This document shows, in pieces, positions 60,136 to 64,000 of a stretch of DNA of 64,000 bases. A program made the translations under genes and the position numbers. Numbering within the stretch: position 1 is the first letter of the stretch; the number at the start of each line of letters is the position of its first letter. Source of the stretch: Phytophthora colocasiae (lineage: Eukaryota > Oomycota > Peronosporomycetes > Peronosporales > Peronosporaceae); contig JAGKQI010000075.1 in the NCBI GenBank assembly GCA_018806915.1, positions 62,001-126,000 on the forward strand, written 5' to 3'. The notes beneath the pieces are model-generated. The model was not told the DNA's origin. It worked only from the letters and a program-made list of their open reading frames with translations, and did no database searches.

Positions 60136-61216
60136 TGTGGTGTAGTGGTTCCGCTGGAATGAGCAGGGATCCAACGTTCACACACGGTGCCCAGACACTG
60201 ACTAACGGAGGGGTACTCCGATAACCGTTGGGTTGCTAAGGCTCACCTTGTGTACCCGTCAGTGGGCGGGATCTGCTCTCTCAGGAACGGGAGAGTGTAC
60301 ACAGGCGTGAGGGCTTGAACGTCCTTGGCGGGGACTTGGGAGGTTGGACTTGCGTGGGGGTTCCTGCACACAGGTCCTGGTTGGGGAGATCTTGGTCTTG
60401 GACTCGAAGATCTTATGGATCCTTGGATCCGGGGTTGCCTTGGTGGGTGTGGGGGTCCTTTTCCTTTACTGTCTTGCTTGCCGCCTCCTGTAGCGGTTGG
60501 TCTTGGGGTGGTTGAGAGGTCGAGGGATCCTACGGTTAAGCAATCAACACCGTTGGATCCGGGGTCTTCACTAGCGTAAGGTAAGCCGGCCAAATCGGAG
60601 ATCCGGTCTTAGCTGTAGCTAGATGTACGAAGTAACTGGCAGGAACACTAAGGGGAGGCCAATACACTATCCTCTTCCCTCGTCTTAAGAAATCCACTTG
60701 CGCACTAGAAGGTAAATTCGACTCTCTGATTTATGGTTAGCCAGTTTCTCATCCTGTACCCTATCTTCCCATCGCAAATCTCTATCTTGGATCATGCCGG
60801 CTCTCCTGCAGCTGCTTCACTTCGTTTTGATGTCTTGGATCTGGAGGATCCGACTTCGGATCCGAGGATCTTGGGGATCTGGATCTGAGGACCTTGGACC
60901 TTGGATCTTGGGGATCCTGGATCCATAGACCCTGGATCTTTGGATCTTTGGATCCGCCTCTGGATCGCGGATCTGGAGCCTTGGATCACGAATCTTCTTC
61001 TATCGGGATCCGTACTTAGGCAGGCGGGATCCGAACTTAAGACGGCGAGATCCGAACTTAGGTTAGCCAGGACAACTGGATCCTAACTTAGGATCCATCC
61101 TAGGGTAGGTTACCCGTATCAGGGATCTGTCCGTGAAGTAGCATCATGTCACACGTCACCCATCATCGTGGTCGCTCTGCACCATGTCCGGCTTGATTTG
61201 AATCCTCTTCACCACA
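60136..61216 (-). mobile_element. solo LTR of a Gypsy-1-like family
   Basis: 1081 bp with ends TGTGGTG...CACCACA and a 4-bp TSD AAAT (60132-60135, 61217-61220), the same end sequence and TSD length as Gypsy-1. Inner sequence related to the Gypsy-1 LTR end (around 60190-60265) runs in reverse, so it is on the minus strand. A GGATC-rich imperfect tandem tract lies at ~60830-61090. Confidence 0.85.
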
Positions 61217-61220
61217 AAAT

Positions 61221-61640
61221 CCATGAGCTGGAGAATGCCCCATGGAGGAATTCTACAACCAGATCCGCAAGTGGTACAATCCGACTCGACACGCTGGATT
61301 GTTCCCCGAGAAGGTAGAGAAGATGTTAAACTTGGACGCTCGCCGGTTTGGAAACCGGTACGAGCCGAGCGTTCTGAGTACTGCATCTATGCATACGTGA
61401 ACAAGAAATCGAGAGATCAAGATAGGGAGGGTTTGAATCTACGCGGTAATACATGTAAGTTGCATTCGTATACTGCTAGGATCGCGAGTCTTCCCCGGGT
61501 CGATGAGTTCTCTCGATCTGGCGCGGAGGTGGCCTTGGATCTCAAGGAAGGAGAATCCAGGGGGTACTGGAAATACCACGCACCTGGAAATGGTTCCGCC
61601 AAGCCAAGATCTCAGGCAAGATCAATCATGAAAGAGCGAT
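61221..61640 (+). pseudogene. gag end, frameshift signal and protease start (second copy)
   Basis: Gag resumes after the solo LTR (ELENAPWRNSTTRS register decayed). GTTAAAC (61325-61331) and the CCGGTTT/AAACCGG hairpin are conserved, with TTG instead of TAG after the heptamer. The pol frame is open through 61525, where Gypsy-1 has TAG, but a 1-nt loss near 61590 breaks it. Confidence 0.7.
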
Positions 61641-61641
61641 C

Positions 61642-62860
61642 TTGCTCCTGAACACTGGCGCCGAGGTATCCATCTTGGATACCGCTTTTGCTCGTAAGGT
61701 TGGGTGCCACTTTGACACTAGTCAGAGACAGGAGTGTGTTGGGATCGGGGATAATGTGTACACCACCGAAGGGAGAACGAAGATCAAGATCACGCTTGCG
61801 GGATACTTGGTATACTTTTCCGATATTTGGATCGGGGATCTATCCGGACAGGATGCGATCCTAGGTATGGACTTCATGATCCGGGCTGGAGTTCGAATGG
61901 ATCTCACGAAGGGATCGATGTGCTTACCTAATGAAGTGGGGATCCCACTTAATGGTCGCAAGAGGCTATATGGGGAGAAGATAAGATCGGTGAAGCTGGA
62001 GGAGGATCTACATATCCCGGTTGGAGGATCTAAAGAGATCGCGTCAAGAGTGAAATTATCGGCGACGGAGAAATTGTGGGTGATCAGAGGCGATCGATGG
62101 GTACCTACGGTGGTAGACGGCCCCGGCAGGACTCGGTACTTAGTGATCACGAATTTGAGCGAGAAGATTTTACGATTGGATCACAGATTACATGTCGGAA
62201 TGGTACTGGATCAAGAAAAAAGTTCCTCGATACCCGGGTTTGTATCGGTCGGATCGCTGCGTTACATGGAATGGCAGAACTTGGCTCCAGAAGCGACGGT
62301 GAACGCAAGACCGGAACCTCAGGAATCCGTGGAGGTCTCCTTACCGTCAGTCGAACGACCAACCTACGCTACGCCGCGATCCATACTCCGCCGAGATAGA
62401 ACGACCAAGAACGACCCCAATCCCGCATCGATGTCGACGTTGGAACTTAGATCGTTAACTCGATCGACCATTGTGGCCGAAGTCAAGGTCACATTTCTCG
62501 AGCCACAACTGGATCCCATCCGATCACGATCAGTTCCGACAGGACCCCGAGTGGCGAAACTGGGAGCGGTGAGGCGAATGAGAGCTTGCCAGATCAGGCC
62601 CCATATCGGAATGATCAGACATGTGAAGAAGAGATCCAAGCAAAAACAGAAAATCCAGATTCTAAAATCGAGATCAAACCTGTAGCCGACGCCGACGCCG
62701 TCCCCACGGTTGAGGGCACCCCGATCCTGACGGCCAAGGACGACAAACTCCATGGTCCATCAACGAATGAACCGGATCCGACATCTCCTGAACCGATCAG
62801 ACCCACTTACACGAAAGTGGCGAATTTTCGGCCGAAGACCTAGCCGATAACCTCGCAGTA
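61642..62860 (+). pseudogene. protease and linker (second copy)
   Basis: The protease reads LLNTGAEVSILDTAFARKVG: the catalytic Asp of DTG is replaced by Asn. The frame continues without a break into the linker (VERPTYATPRSILRR), showing that protease and RT shared one frame in the ancestor, and later shifts near 62520. Confidence 0.8.
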
Positions 62861-63600
62861 ATGCCAGAGATTCAGATCTCCACCACTGAAGAAGTCAGGA
62901 TCGAAGATTTGCAGGTAGGAAATCCGGGATCTGCTACCCCGGAAGAGATTGAGAAGCTCCGACAGATCATTTGGAAGAATCGGCATCTCCTGATCCGGAA
63001 AGGAAACACACTTCCTCCGGCAGCCAAGGGTGTTATATGTGACATCGACGTTGGAGATGCAAGATTAATTGCACAACGACTCCGGAAAGTGGCACCACAG
63101 TTTCGCGAGAAAGTATCGGATCTCATCAAAGGACTCCTCGCCGCCAAGATCATCCGGCCATCGACCTCGCCGTGGGCATCCCCGGTCGTGGTGATCATCA
63201 AGAAGGACGGCGTGGACATTCGGCTATGCATCGATTACCGGTTGATGAACAGCCTCATGATCTACCCGATGCCTTTGATCAATGACCTGCTGAAAGATCT
63301 CAACAAGGTTCTATGGTACTGTTCGCTGGACATGCTAGTGGATTCTGGGTCGTGTCTATGACGGGTCGAGCTCGCGCGATCTCGACTTTCATCACCCCAT
63401 TCGGCCTCTTCGAGTGGAATCGCATGCTTTTCAGGTTAAAGAACGCTCCCCAGATCTACCAACGTCTCGTAATCAATGCTCTATATGGGTTTCTGAAAAT
63501 CTCGCAGCCAGGGAGCACAGGAGGCTCTGCGGATGTGTTTGAATCAGGGATCCCGGAGGAATGTGGTCGTCCGTCGGTGTTGGGACGAAGATCATATATC
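62861..63600 (+). pseudogene. pol: reverse transcriptase N-part (second copy)
   Basis: Follows Gypsy-1 RT (PEIQISTTEEVRIEDLQVGN ... DIRLCIDYRLMNSLMIYPMP) to LDM; a small deletion near 63335 shifts the frame. It then ends at RRSYID (~63600), the exact start of the YIDD box, where the inverted gag block begins. Confidence 0.85.
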
Positions 63601-63862
63601 GATGCATCAGGTCTGCGAACGTGAGGCATTTTTCTTCTTGCGTGGCTTGATCACGCTGAAACGCCGACTTGACTTTGCTGATCCAGGCGCGAGCGCGATC
63701 TTCGTCCAGACCCTTACCGGCAAACTCCTTCAAATCCGAGATCGCCGAGATCCGAACCCTTTGGATCACCAAAGACCCGATGGCGGCCGAGGCAACTGCA
63801 GCTTGGCTCGATGTAGGCCGGCCAGTGTTTGGTATTCCCAAGTCGTCGGGATCGTATAACGG
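63601..63862 (-). pseudogene. gag: inverted gag block in pol
   Basis: On the minus strand this is the part of gag missing between 55172 and 56395: GIPNTGRPTSSQAAVASAAI, then VIQRVRISAISDLKEFAGKG, ARAWISKVKSAFQRDQATQE and EKCLTFADLM. Both ends coincide with the positions where the pol block was removed. Confidence 0.85.
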
Positions 63863-64000
63863 GCTGCTCTTAGGACTCGATATGCTAGCAGGTAGGGATC
63901 GCCGTCGCCTGGTGATCTGTGAAGACTCGAATCTCGTGATCCGTCAAGTTCGTGGCGAAATCGACTGCAAAGCTCCAGGATTAACGCTACTGAAGCAGAA
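63863..64000 (+). pseudogene. pol: second RNase H continuation, cut by window end
   Basis: Reads NGLLLGLDMLAGRDRRRLVI, then CEDSNLVIRQVRGEIDCKAP, matching Gypsy-1 pol from ~9953. The conserved GDS is EDS here. It continues beyond the window. Confidence 0.8.

Larger units (their letters stand above)
52531..64000 (+). mobile_element. Gypsy-1-related element, rearranged and nested (runs off window)
   Basis: Order on the plus strand: LTR, gag N-part, inverted pol block (55173-56394, minus), gag C-part, Harbinger insertion, rest of gag, solo LTR, gag end/protease/RT, inverted gag block (63601-63862, minus), second RNase H. The two inverted blocks have exchanged places. Coding is decayed: the protease catalytic DTG is NTG (~61670) and there are several 1-nt shifts. 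The 3' half and second LTR are beyond the window. Confidence 0.85.

Overview
The window looks like a gene-poor, repeat-dense stretch of an oomycete (Peronosporales/Phytophthora-like) nuclear genome. The evidence is one intact Crinkler (CRN) effector gene, short (~56-96 bp) GT-AG introns in transposase genes, a Ty3/Gypsy element with a second RNase H domain, a decayed TKL-type protein kinase, and almost every eukaryotic transposon class nested in one another. I see no rRNA gene, complete tRNA gene, bacterial operon or CRISPR array.

Layout. 1-1775: remnant of a minus-strand Gypsy element (gag 5' part, PBS, LTR). 1965-16740: a copia-LTR-like repeat (copy A) split by a near-complete 14.1 kb Gypsy element ('Gypsy-1', 2336-16424; LTRs 1334 bp, 4-bp TSD CCAG). 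Gypsy-1 carries gag, protease, a 1550-aa pol with two RNase H domains and a chromodomain, plus two long antisense ORFs before the 3' LTR. Its 5' LTR holds a solo LTR of the Gypsy-2 family. 16762-21743: a deleted pogo-like element split by a gutted copia element. 22055-23885: a TA-flanked MITE, a perfect 28-bp palindrome, the CRN gene and two 3' hairpins. 24048-25029: decayed host-gene pieces. 25040-29343: a MULE with 10-bp TSD, SWIM-type transposase and an uninterrupted copy of the split repeat (copy B). 29744-39531: minus-strand Gypsy-3, itself holding five foreign insertions. 40088-51657: a TTAA-flanked PiggyBac element with a four-exon transposase, split by a MITE and by Gypsy-2 (42969-50733). 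52531-64000: a decayed Gypsy-1 relative with two blocks exchanged and inverted, an apparently intact two-gene Harbinger element, and a solo LTR.

How it fits together. Terminal repeats and target-site duplications let many layers be separated. Pieces of one TKL-like kinase pseudogene lie at 51658-51992, 39537-40087 and 29580-29743; removing PiggyBac and Gypsy-3 rejoins them in frame, and the MULE interrupts another coding remnant next to them. The features most worth following are the antisense accessory ORFs shared by two unrelated Gypsy families, a candidate -1 frameshift signal joining gag to pol, a PBS tract that reproduces a whole tRNA T-arm, and the CRN with an HNH-like C-terminal domain. 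All element borders were read by eye; family names rest on motifs, not database searches.
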